Part shown: piece after piece, positions 50,765 to 61,522 of the stretch
How positions within the stretch are numbered: the stretch's first letter is position 1
Layout: every line of letters begins with the position of its first letter
Notes under the pieces: generated by a model
The model's input: the letters and a program-made list of their open reading frames with translations, nothing else
Databases searched by the model: none
What the model was told of the DNA's origin: nothing
Made by a program: the position numbers and the translations under genes
Source of the DNA: Epiperipatus broadwayi
Lineage: Eukaryota; Onychophora; Udeonychophora; Euonychophora; Peripatidae
Length of the DNA: 64,000 nt
Direction of reading: 5' to 3'
Assembly: GCA_028023455.1 (NCBI GenBank)
Contig: JAQFVV010012394.1
Span: forward strand, 31,838,885 to 31,902,884

Positions 50765-50985
50765 CATCATCATCAGTCCAATGCAGAATGAAGATATCTC
50801 TAAGATTTATCCAGGTTCTCAGAACTCTAACATCTCATTTTCTTTGTTATTCATCCATCTCACATGAGATCTTTTTCTAGGTCTTCTATCATCTCTTTGG
50901 ATTCTATTTAAGAATTTAACTATCCATCTATTATCCCACTTTTAATAATATGTCAACTCAATTCTACTTCAGAATCTTAACATGC
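50765..50985 (-). pseudogene. LINE 3'-end fragment (copy E)
   Basis: The minus strand gives DNRWIVKFLNRIQRD, RPRKRSHVRWM and a final LHWTDD followed by the GATGATGATGATAAATA tail. It is the C-terminal block of the A-D LINE family, about 220 bp, with indels. Confidence 0.85.
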
Positions 50986-52014
50986 ATATAATCACACATA
51001 AAAAAAACATGATACAGCTGCATGCATGCATTTTTAGTACACCCAAAAAAGAAAATGAATTACAAATTTAGAACTTTAGAACTATCAGTGATTTATTAGA
51101 AACTGGATTAGAATTTTTTTTTTACTGTAGGTTATAAAGTAATAATTGAGCCTAGGCAATATTAAGCACCTATTACTTTAGACATTTTTTTTTTTTTTCA
51201 AATAAATTTACTGACTAGTTTTTTAGATCTTTAATGAAATTGGTACATAGAAATGATGGTAGTTAGGTGAAACAATCAATCACTTTGTTTTTGGTTGCCC
51301 TCAGAAAACATTCACATGTATCATCCCTATCTATCTTAACATTAGAATCACAACTTTTATAATCCCTACACTGTGATTTTTAACATGCCATCTTTTTTTT
51401 TTAATTCTACATCTTGTGAAGTATCACCTGTTTTTAATAATAATAAATAAAATAAAATAAGAGATCACAATCTTGATCCATCCTCTTTTCTTCATATCTG
51501 ATATTTATGCAACTTGTGGAACTGCAGCTTATAAACTCTTGAATGTCTTTTTTTTTAATAAAAAAAAAAAAAAAGAAATCTACATTTTATAATTAAGTTT
51601 TGCATTTCAAAAAAAAAATTGAAAATATATATTTGGTTTTTGTTTAATATATATATAACAAAACTTTGATATTTTTGTTAAATAAACAACAAATGGTTTA
51701 TTGCTTATGATTTCATACATACAGGGAGTGACATAGCTGTCTCACAATCCTTGAACATTGAGAATCACCCTCCACCACTCTACCATCACATTAATTTAAC
51801 TAATGCATTAAGTGAGATGAAGATCCTTAATGAGAGATGACACAATTTTGAGATTCTCATAACTTCATTCTTCTATGGCTATTTGTAGGATATTTCACTA
51901 GTTTTTTTTTTAAAAAAAAACTGCAGACTATTTTATATTTTCCAATAGATTGTAAAGTTTAAAATAATATTCTCCTACTTTCCATGCTCTTGGTGGCTTT
52001 AATTCTTGGTATTT
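50986..52014. other. AT-rich stretch, nothing recognised
   Basis: Long A and T homopolymers (near 51190, 51550, 51910); no gene. Confidence 0.5.
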
Positions 52015-52165
52015 TTAGATCTAGTGTCTGAACCTACCTTGGCACCTCTCTGAGGAGTGCCAAAGCATGAAACCATGGTCAGGGGTTGGGGGGGTTCCTG
52101 ACAGAGATATTTTAAGTGCTGGCTCTGGCTAAGCATTTATCACAAAGCTTGTTGAGGAATTGGCA
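52015..52165 (+). repeat. Diverged family-1 variant
   Basis: TAGATCTAGTGTCTGAACC, then CTCTCTGAGGAGTGCCAAAG, GAAACCATGGTCAGGGGTTG and GCATTTATCACA follow the block order of the 17.7-18.3-kb variants. Only one unit is present. Confidence 0.6.
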
Positions 52166-54151
52166 ATCCTCATTGTTTATTTCAAGATTACTTCAAAAAG
52201 ATTTTTAGGCTAGCAAAAAAAGTTTAATTTTTGGTTTAGTTTATTAAAAATTTATGATTATTTTTACATACCAATTGTACGATTAAGTAATAAACAAAAA
52301 GATGGATGCACGATACCGTTTGCATTTTGGCATAGTTGGTAGACTATCTGACTTGGGATGAGATTACTTGAAAGTCTGGTGGTCACACTTCTTATGAATT
52401 CCTGAGTAATAAAGTCATAGACCTTTTTATCCTGTGTGATTTGGTATAGATGGAAGAGCATCCAACATGGGATCAAAATGATCCAGGATTGATTCTGGCA
52501 CCCATGACGCTTGTGCTTCTTAAGAATTCCCAAGCAATAAAGCCATAGTTCTTTTTTATACATGATTATAATTTTTAATATATTATAACGATCGAAATGA
52601 AAGTGGAGATCGAATCTAACCGCAAAAACAATATCTGCAACTACAAGGCACCATCTAGGCATTTAAACCTAGAAAAATTTATAGAGTAGGCAGATATGCG
52701 CTGTTAAGATTCCACTTTATTTAAATATTCCGATCGTTAGCCCAAGTCACTAGCTCAGCGGAGACGCAGAGATAAAAATCTATATCTTAATTTATATCTT
52801 AAATATCAATAAATAAAAGCCACTGCCAGAAATTAACACATAAAAATATTTATTTACGCCCATATAAAATAACATTTAAATTTTGAGGAATAAGTTTAAC
52901 ATTTTAGATTTTTATATTAACTTTTAATTTTACATTTAACTAAGTTTCAATGAGTTTAATATTTTATTTAGATAGTCAAGTATGAATAGACTACATAGAT
53001 CTGCATTTGAAAAGAAAATATTCTTCCCTGATTTAACCTTAGGCAACAAATTTCGCAACCAAATTGGCGCCAATCCATCTGATACATTAATGTATTCAAT
53101 GTAGCATGATACGACAACACAAAATACTATACTGTCAGGAATGTACATCTGAACAGTAAGTAGAATTAAAGAAGACATTGACTCTCCACCAACAAGAATG
53201 TTACATCTGTTGGCAAGTAGAACAATAAACAAAAAACTCCATAGGAATGGACTGCGGTCTTCTGCTGACTTACAAACCCATCCATAGGCAAACAGAAGGT
53301 GTGTGGCGTATATATGCAATCCTGCCCGAAGCAGATCTCATACTATATCTACTAATTACACAAATATATCCAATCCATTGAGCCAATTCAACTATGAAAC
53401 GAATAACCTAAGATTACCCTCCCTTAATATAACTTTACAAAACTATATAGCCATTCACGCCCGACTTAAATTTAACATTTAAATACGTTCGCACAGAGTT
53501 GTTTAAAAATGTTGGGTATAGATCGATTAAATAGATTCCACGGTCAAAAATATTTCAAAATAAACATAAATGATCAAAATACAAAATTATTGATACCGAC
53601 AATCACAGAGGGAAATTTATAAGTAACCTAATAGTATTCACCATAAGATACTTGCGTTGTCACCAATAACTTAAAAGACATCCGAATAAATACATTTTAG
53701 ATACCGTACGGTATCATTATTTATCGAATGTATATATTTTGATCAAATATGAAAAACAAAATATAATTAACCGCGAACGAATCCATGCAAGCATCTATAA
53801 ACAACTTAAATTTCATGCATTTAAATAATCTTTACAATAAGAAAAAAAAATGGAAATGATGTTTATCAATCGGAAAACATATAAAATTAAACATTATTAA
53901 TTTGATTTAAAAACTTACAAAAGTCAGATAAGAGTCCGTTTTTAACATTTAAGTTGGCTTGTTTATCAATTTATAAAACTTGACAAAAGTTCTTAATTGA
54001 TTTTAATAATTGTTCATTTCATATAGCTTATGGTAGAAGAGTCCAGGTTCCTGTTTTTAATTCCTGCGATGCCTCCATTGGAAGATAAGGTTCTGGAGAT
54101 GGCAATAGCTGGTTCAAGGTATCACAGTCTTTTCCTTTTTCTTTTTAAATA

Positions 54152-54185
54152 GAGAATGTGGTATGTGCATCTTACCACAACTCTC
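54152..54185 (-). other. Hairpin downstream of the promoter, copy 2
   Basis: GTGGTA / TACCAC stem with a 9-nt loop, plus an outer GAGA / TCTC pairing. Aligned to copy 1, at least three base pairs are changed on both sides with pairing kept, so the fold appears to have been maintained. Confidence 0.65.
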
Positions 54186-54215
54186 AAACACACCACGCTG
54201 GAACTCAATATTTCT

Positions 54216-54310
54216 CTTTTTATAGTAAATCTCCAGATTGAATGAACAAAGACGTCACTAATCCAAATTTTCGTTCGGGTCCGGGCTGAGGCTTGGTGCT
54301 TCCATTGGTC
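54216..54310 (-). promoter_or_regulatory. Core promoter of LTR-like copy 2
   Basis: On the minus strand: CTTGACCAATGG (54303-54313 region), TGACGTC (CRE-like, ~54252-54258) and TATAAAAAG (54224-54216), in the same order and similar spacing as copy 1. The initiator TCAGTT of copy 1 is not kept here. Confidence 0.7.
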
Positions 54311-54662
54311 AAGCTAATTTCTTTTTATTTTCTTATCTATCTTTCATCAGATCATTTTAATTATACAAGAGCCCAAAGCTAGCTTGCTTTTCAAACAATT
54401 TATAAACAATCATTTCCATTTACAGATTACATTAATTAATACCTGTTTTTATTTTTAAATCTTGTACTTTTTTATAAAAAAAAGTACGTTCAAATATTTA
54501 TTTGTTTTTTTTTAAAAAAATATTTTTAAAGTTTGGCATCTGTGCGAATGTATATACGTTTAACAAACATTTTAATTTTAGCGTTTAGTTTTTTACTTTT
54601 ATTTGCGAACTTTTAAGTTTTTATTTTAAATTAATGTAACGACATATTTATATATCGTTACA

Positions 54663-55211
54663 ATATATATATATGTTTTATCTTTAAAAGTAGAAGTGAA
54701 TAAATTTTAGTGCTAGAGTAACAATGAAAACTATGTCCAATATAATGGCCAAATCTTGTGAAACTGATCACTAACACTTTTACAAACTCTGTGGTAGGAT
54801 TTTTAGAGATATTCTAAAAGTTATAATGCAATTTTAATTTTTTAAAGAATAATTTTATAGATTTATCATGGCTCATATTTATTCATTCCTGTTAAGTCAC
54901 TTGATTGTAGTCCTGTTCACTGTCAAATAATAAAAATTACCATTGCTCTCATTATTATTTCAGTATTTTCAAACTTCAAATATAACTTTTGTAGTAAATG
55001 TTTTATTCATAGATTTATATTTTTTTACAAATGAAGTCCAATTTATTCTATTCTAATACAGAATAACATTTTAATATGAAAATCAAATGCTGATTAATTA
55101 CAAAACATGTCACCAGGGAGAACATTGCATATGTCACTGTTGAAAAATTGGTGCAAGCAAAATATAATTTTTTTTTCTAAAATATTTTTTTAGTGCTACG
55201 ATTCTTTATTT
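54663..55211. other. AT-rich spacer
   Basis: Nothing recognised between the LTR-like repeat and the foldback element. Confidence 0.5.
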
Positions 55212-56061
55212 TAAGTATAAGGGATTTGAACTCAAATTTTCAAGCACCCTCCATCTTTCCACATTATCTCATACAACTGATACACATGACCACACACATA
55301 TAGAAAAGATAAATAATCACCAATATACGTATTTCATGCTAAACCAGCACTCATCAGTGGATCCAGATTACCATCTTCCACACATATATATAATCAGTGC
55401 TCAGCTTATATTAAAATAGCAAATCTTCATACTTTAGTGGACAGGCTTCAATATATTCTAACCTCCAACTTTTCAGCCATCCATATTGAAAATCTGATGA
55501 TGAAAACCCAAATCCCATGCTGATGCCAATATTATTGCCATGCCCATGTCGACCTCAAGTCACTCTGATCCCTCATATATAGGATCTTATCCATTTAAAT
55601 ACATAGAAAAAGGGATGGGCAGGATACAAGCTTGATGTGTGTTGTATCCTGCCCATCCCTCTTCTATGTATTTAAATGGATAAGGTCCTGTACACGAGGG
55701 GTCAGAATGACTTGAGGTCAACATGGGCATGGTAATAATATTGGCATTAGCATGGGATTTGGGTTTTTAATCATCAGATTTTCAATAATATGGATGGCTG
55801 AAGAGTTGGAGCTTGGAGTAGATTGAAGCCTGTCCATTAAAGTATGAAGATTTGCTATCTTAATATAAGCTGAGCACTGATTATATTATGTGTGGGCGAT
55901 GATAATCTGAACCAACTGATGAGTGCTGGTTTAGCATGAATAACGTATATTGATGATTATTTATCTTTTCTACATTTGTGTGGTCATGTGTATCAGTTGT
56001 ATGAGATAGTGCAGAAAGATGGAGGGTGCTTGAAAATCTGAGTTCAAATCCCTTATACTTA
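55212..56061. mobile_element. Family-2 foldback element, full-length palindrome
   Basis: About 410-bp arms meet near 55635. The termini are TAAGTATAAGGGATTTGAAC and its inverse. Paired internal landmarks are GGGATGGGCAGGATACAA with TTGTATCCTGCCCATCCC at the centre, TATTTAAATGGATAAG with CTTATCCATTTAAATA, and ATGCCAATATTATT with AATAATATTGGCAT. Arm identity looks above 90%. There is no coding capacity. It would form one of the longest snapbacks in the window and is the reference for the partial copies at 31.8, 32.6, 36.1, 37.1 and 56.2 kb. Confidence 0.92.
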
Positions 56062-56154
56062 CAATTAAGCCCCATCGTTGTAAAGAGTGCCTGGTTTTCA
56101 AAGATTCTTTATTTTGTTTATTGAATTTATTAGACATTAAGTAAATTACAATAT

Positions 56155-56335
56155 GTGGATGGCTGAAGAGTTATCTGGTGGAATCTGGACCAACTGATGA
56201 GTGCTGGTTTAGCACAAAATATGTATATTGGTGATTATTTATCTTTTTGACATGTGTTTGATCAAATATATCAGCAGTATGAGATAGCATGGATAGTTGA
56301 GGGTCATGTGAACGCCTGAGTTTAAACACCTGTAT
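56155..56335 (+). mobile_element. Family-2 foldback fragment
   Basis: ATGTGGATGGCTGAAGAGTT jumps directly to ATCTGGACCAACTGATGAGT, so a block present in intact copies is deleted. It continues with TATCAGCAGTATGAGATAGC and ends CCTGAGTTTAAACACC, a decayed version of the usual GAGTTCAAATCCC end. Confidence 0.8.
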
Positions 56336-57365
56336 TTTACATATTGGAGGGCAAGTATGAAAAAGCCTGTACTATAAAAAAAATTTATATTTTAAAATAT
56401 ATGTTTAAATGTAATATTGTTATTCCTTTTGCATATTTTATGGTTCAGATATATAATATCTCCCTGGAATGTCTATCTGGAGTTTGAAGTCAGGTTTATT
56501 TTTTCCAACTAACTGGGTCATGACCAACTTAACTAATCACCCAACATTGATTGGCAAATGGGTATCTGAAAGCCTTAGCAATAGGAAAATGTGGAGTACT
56601 ATTTTCTTTGTAACTGCTTCTTTATGAGAACCTGGTGGAGATTATTCTGTCTATTGTCACAAGCAACTGTTACTTTGAGATTTAATCCTGAATAATGTCG
56701 ACTTCAATCTATTTTTACTTTGGCACTCATCAATTCTCCATCTTTTGTTACTATTTTCAAGCATAGAACCCTAGCTAGCATATTCACCAATCACTAAATA
56801 CTTGGATGAACTATAGTCTTTTTATAATATTCCATTCTCCACAAAATCTATATGACATCTTTAATTTAAAAAATCTGGTTTCGCCAATCTAAATTCCACA
56901 GTAATCCAGAATTGTATATTTTCTTACTTCAGGCACTCGAGCTAAAAAAATATATACACAAATACCTGCTACTCTCAGAAAATGACTGAAAAATTCAGTA
57001 AATCCATAAAAGCAGATTTTCAAACCAAATAAGTAAATTCAAAATCTAAAAGTTACAATTATCGAAAATTAGCAAAATTGTCTTCTTGTGCTCATTTTTT
57101 AATAATGTATACCTGTGAGACTAGTTTGCATAGCATACAAACATTCAGGTGTTATGAAAGACCACCAGTAATAAATGTTACTCCTTTGTTTAATTACACA
57201 AATAATCAGTAGATTAATTGTAGATTTTTACCTACTTCTTAATTAGACTGCTACCTTCTTGCTTTTTTTTTACTCATCATTCTGCATTAAATTCTCAACA
57301 AATAAAGCCTAAAACATTCACATTTATTAAAAAAAATTATTTTTGACTATGTTTATGTCATCTAC
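56336..57365. other. Unassigned AT-rich sequence
   Basis: No reading frame or repeat recognised. Confidence 0.5.
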
Positions 57366-58740
57366 CATCTGAATATCCTCAAACTAGTTTCTAGTTTATG
57401 GATTATATCAGTAAGAAATTTTGGGATTTTTAAACAGTGTACGTGGATCTTTTGGATCTGTGCTATCATGATATCAGTCCAAATTAAAACCTTGTTAATT
57501 TACTCAAAATCCACAGAAAATTGTATGGCCTACAGTATATGACATGATCTTAGCTTATACATTTCTTTTCATTAAAAAATTCTTCTATTCATATATCAAT
57601 AGATGCTTAATAAATCTGTAGTCAGTGATATTCTCAGATTAGTTTCTAGCTTATGGTTTTTTATTAGTGATAAGGTTCATGATCTTAATTTGCTAGGGAA
57701 TAGCAATATGTAAACTAAGATCATATAAGGTATTACTAGTCACATGTTTTTTTATTGGTTTTCTATCAATTCTTCCCAAAGAATAAAAGATTTTAAGGTT
57801 ATTAAAAAACTAAAGTCATCATAATATTTAGAAACTGAACTGGTTTCAGTCTTATACACTGATGCAAGCAAATAGTCTTAGATTGTAAAGGTTAACATTT
57901 TTTTTCAATTTGACTTGATAATATAACAAAAAGTAAAATATAGCTCTTAGAAAAAGGTCCAAGTGAACTAGTTAAAAATTCAAATGCTTCTTTTTGATGG
58001 AATCCATAATCTAGAATAACCTGGGAATCATTGATAGGACAGAACAGGATAATAATTTTTTGACTACTATCTGGCATCTATTAATTATTAAAGCTCAAAC
58101 TAGATGGCATAGCAGTAGTACCAATAGAAGAATTTGCTAATGAATGTTAATGTGTAAGCTAAGATGATGTGGTGTGTTGTTGGTCATGTGATATCTTTAA
58201 TTTTACAAGGCAGGATATTGCACATTAACCTTCAGTGTGGGAAGATTTTAATACATCTCTCAGATCATTCCCAATTTTCTGACCAACTTTGGTATGATCT
58301 ACCATTTTCACTATCTTCTCTCTTCATCTTTTGTCAATAATCTCTTAAATACTGTATTGATCATCTACTCTTGTCTCCATCATTTTGGCAGTTTGTGCAA
58401 ATAAACATACCCTGGATTTTTTGTTAGATTACTGCAACCAATCTCAAATTAAAGCTAATGATCTACTCCCTTCTCTATCATTTTGGCAGTCTGTGCAAAT
58501 AAACATAATCAAGATTTTTTTTTTAGATTGCTACAATCAATCTCAAATTAAAACTAATACTAATGACTCCATAAATTATAGTCATAAAAATATTCTATTG
58601 ATATATATCAACTAAATATTGCATAAGTTTAATATATGCTCTTGGGATAGTTATATTTCCTTTATTCTATAAGTCTTCATTGATAAAGGCCATAAGTCAA
58701 GAACTATTTTATATTGAGAGGCTATTGTCATGATTCTATT
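57366..58740. repeat. Old, diverged family-1 variants
   Basis: Worn family-1 cores lie at about 57373-57415 (-), 57635-57680 (-; CAGATTAGTTTCTAGCTTAT) and 58670-58712 (+; TTCATTGATAAAGGCCATAA). GGTCATGTGATATCTTTAAT at about 58183 resembles another block of the family. The intervening DNA is probably the eroded body of these copies. Confidence 0.5.
58359..58557 (+). repeat. ~100-bp tandem duplication
   Basis: Units 58359-58459 and 58460-58557 share ATCATTTTGGCAGT.TGTGC, AAATAAACATA and CAATCTCAAATTAAA in the same order. Copies are about 85-90% alike. A 76-codon frame spans both and merely translates the duplicate; it is not a supported gene. Confidence 0.85.
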
Positions 58741-59279
58741 GAGTGAGTGTATTGCATATTAAAATATTACATTTTTAAATTAGTTTTCAATTTTTGACTA
58801 AATATTTTTAAATCACAAATAACTAAAACTGTAGATTTAAAAAAGTAACAACCTTTCCTTATACTTCTTCAAATTCCAAATGTATGTGCTTAGGCACTGT
58901 CATAAGAAAAGCTAATAACTGGATATTTATTGAAGGTTAGTACTTTTGAAGGGCCTAATATTCATAGCATTAATATGAGGTTCCATGCAGCTCTCAGAAG
59001 TGCTCAGCTTCAACAAATAAACAGTTATTATTAGTTTTTGTATATACTTCAATGATATAAACTAGATCATAGATATGGAAATATTGGCTACAGGAGACAC
59101 AATTTTAAAATGTATTATTTTTACCATACTCGTTTCATATTTACTTCTTTCCAAATCTAATTTTTAAAAATAACCCATAACAATTCTTAATTATTTATTT
59201 TCATTTTAAATCGTATTTCATTTATACTAAATTCATATGCATAAGTAAAGATGAAATAGACAAATTGAACTAGTCTAAT

Positions 59280-59705
59280 GTTGGGTATGCAATGGGGTGC
59301 AGTCATTCGGATTGCCCTTATGTTTACTATGCAGAAACAAAAGCAAATTTGAGGACCAGAATGACACATCATTCACTAATATATAAAAAAGCTAAAACTG
59401 AATTAAAAAATATGTCTGTGTCTTATAATCATGAGAAGGAATATGGGCATGGTTTGGATCCTGGTATTGTTAAGGTAATATGTGAGGAAAGAAATGATAA
59501 TAAGTGAAGGATGAAAGAGGCTTGGTTTATTGTGCAAAATAAACTTGAAATGAATAAAAGAGACAATAGTATTCAAATTAGTAAAAAATGTTTTTCAAAG
59601 TTTTTAATGGATGAAATATTGGGTTACTTATGCATTGAAAGTATCTTTGGTTTAGTAAAATTATATTTTATTCTCTGTTGCCATGTTTTAATATTATATA
59701 AATAA
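59280..59705 (+). pseudogene. GIY-YIG endonuclease relic, Penelope-type
   Basis: In one frame: VGYAMGCSHSDCPYVYYAET, KANLRTRMTHH, EYGHGLDPGIVKVICEE, a stop (TGA at 59505-59507), then RMKEAWFIVQNKLEMNKRDN. This is the layout of the GIY-YIG endonuclease domain found C-terminal in Penelope-like retroelements: degenerate GIY (GYA) and YIG (VYYAE) strands, Arg in the helix (LRTRM), an H..HG.D stretch, then a Lys-Glu-Ala helix. No RT domain adjoins, so this is a 5'-truncated relic. Another GIY-YIG-bearing retroelement is possible. Confidence 0.65.
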
Positions 59706-60074
59706 TTTTTTTTTTAATGATAATTGTGTCTTTACATCTGGATTTCCCTCCCACTACTGCATTACCTAACAGGCTTTGGTAATCAGTTTTGTTGTTGATA
59801 TAATTAATAATGCACAATTTAGTGTATCAAAACTATTCCTGAAAATTAGTAAAATACAAGTTGCATGGTATCTTGAGAATAACAAATGAAAATGATCAAA
59901 ATGTAGTGAAAATTGGTTTTATTGTAGCAACTAAAAAAAATGAAGTGTAAATAATAATAATTAGAAGAAAACTTTGAATTGTAGGCTAGAATTTAAAGTA
60001 ATAGTGAAGCACACATATTTATTCATAGTTTTTTTATTATTTATTCATTAAACTAGACATTATCCAATAGTAAA
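59706..60074. other. AT-rich spacer
   Basis: Nothing recognised. Confidence 0.5.
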
Positions 60075-60258
60075 TAATATTTCTGTAGTGTAATTTTTAC
60101 TACAATCGTGCAAAAAGTAGGGACTGACTACTATCTGATTTTAACACCTTGTGGGGGATTTGTTATTACATCTCTCCACAAGATGTTAAAAGTAGATAGA
60201 AATCAGTCCCTACCATGCTTGATAGTAGCGTAGTGAAAATTAGACTACAGAAATATTA
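60075..60258. mobile_element. Foldback MITE, 184 bp
   Basis: TAATATTTCTGTAGTGTAAT pairs with TTAGACTACAGAAATATTA, and GTAGGGACTGACTACTATCT with AGATAGAAATCAGTCCCTAC, and the arms continue to AACACCTTGTGGGGG / CTCTCCACAAGATGTT around a 14-nt loop. AATATT at both ends is self-complementary, so TIR and target duplication cannot be told apart. Confidence 0.85.
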
Positions 60259-61522
60259 CACATATTTATGTTTGTTTGCCAAAGGACTATTTGTAGTTAT
60301 GAATTATTTTATCAAAAAAATGTTATGCATAAACCCACATATTTACAGTTTTATCTGTTCCTATTTATTATACATGTTTAAAGACTTTATAATCTTTTTT
60401 TTTGTGTGTTTTAACTTGATTTATAGTCTTGGATTATAATAAAATTATGTAAATAATTAACAAATATGTTAGATACTAATAATTTCAATACCACATAAAG
60501 GACTTTTACTGCTAATCAAATTTGTAACTTTTATGAATATAAGCCTATTAATATTTAGGCATGATTGGTCCATGAAGTATTTCTTGTATTAGACATAAGT
60601 TTTGCTGTAAAAAGAAATTCCCCATTTTAAATCATAGCAAAAAGATTTTTTTTGAAAATAAATTGTTCCTTTTGAAAATAATAATAAATAGTCACAATTG
60701 TTTTTTTTTTTTTTTTTTATGAATTGTAAAAATTATTTATTTTAATTTTTGGCTTTAAAGTAACATCTTCAGTACAGCTTTAGTGGTTCCCCTTGGTATA
60801 TAAAATTCAAATCTGTTCCATAGTATAGCTACTGTGACAGTATCTATTTTTTCATAGAATTTTAAGATTATGTAAACAAATTATTTTTAGCAAAAAATAA
60901 TAAATTATGATTAATGGCAGTGATAAAACCTCACACAATCTGTAAATACACAGTAACTAGTCATTCATATTAATGCATAAAGAGAACCCATGACTATTTT
61001 GACACTATAGTATTTCATTTGAAACAGAAAATTCATCAAGTAATTTTGGAATTTAATATCAATCCTGTTGTGTTTATATTTGTATTGCAAGGAAAATGTT
61101 TGGATCATTCAAAAATAATAGACAAATCAATAACTAAATATTTAAAATATTTATTATAGATATTTACACTAACAAGATATATATGATGGTTAATGAAACA
61201 ATTAGCACTTAAGAATCAATGTTGAGGTTCCACTTTAGGACTTTAATACTTCCAGCACACAATAGGCATTTTTCATGTGCAAGTATGCTGATATCAATAG
61301 GTAGCAGTTTTTGTTTCCAGGTTTGTGCATTCTACCAAATAATGGATAGTTTTCTACCAGCTGATAGTTGACTGATGTTAACTATCTACCTTCTCAAATG
61401 AATTTCCATTATATATGTATATTGCCAGATTTCCTTCCTTACTGGAAACAATTAGAGTACTTATGCATTATTCCTCTGCTCACTTTGCCAAAAGCTTAAC
61501 AGGCATTTTTTTTATTAATAAC
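60259..61522. other. AT-rich stretch, nothing recognised
   Basis: Includes an 18-T run at 60701-60718. No gene or element recognised. Confidence 0.5.

Larger units (their letters stand above)
52584..54662 (-). mobile_element. Solo-LTR-like repeat, copy 2 (2.08 kb)
   Basis: The same ends as copy 1: TGTAACGATATAT at 54662 and CGATCGTTATA at 52584, again inside (AT)n. Overall similarity to copy 1 is high but patchy; two blocks (53203-53296 and 53401-53495) are identical to copy 1 base for base while neighbouring parts differ by many substitutions and indels. A 127-codon open frame at 52936-53319 is not kept in copy 1, where a 4-bp length difference breaks it, so it is probably not coding. Flanking (AT)n prevents a clear target duplication. 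Confidence 0.7.

Noticed and set aside
52264-52662. 132-codon minus-strand open frame
   Set aside because: It crosses the junction of the LTR-like repeat (52584) and flanking DNA, so it is a chance frame.
52936-53319. 127-codon open frame on the minus strand in LTR-like copy 2
   Set aside because: The homologous part of copy 1 has a frame-breaking length difference; no known domain.
28075-54662. The two 2.1-kb repeats as 5' and 3' LTRs of one element
   Set aside because: Same orientation but ~22 kb of unrelated, multi-TE sequence lies between them; no gag-pol, and divergence between copies is too large for a recent pair.
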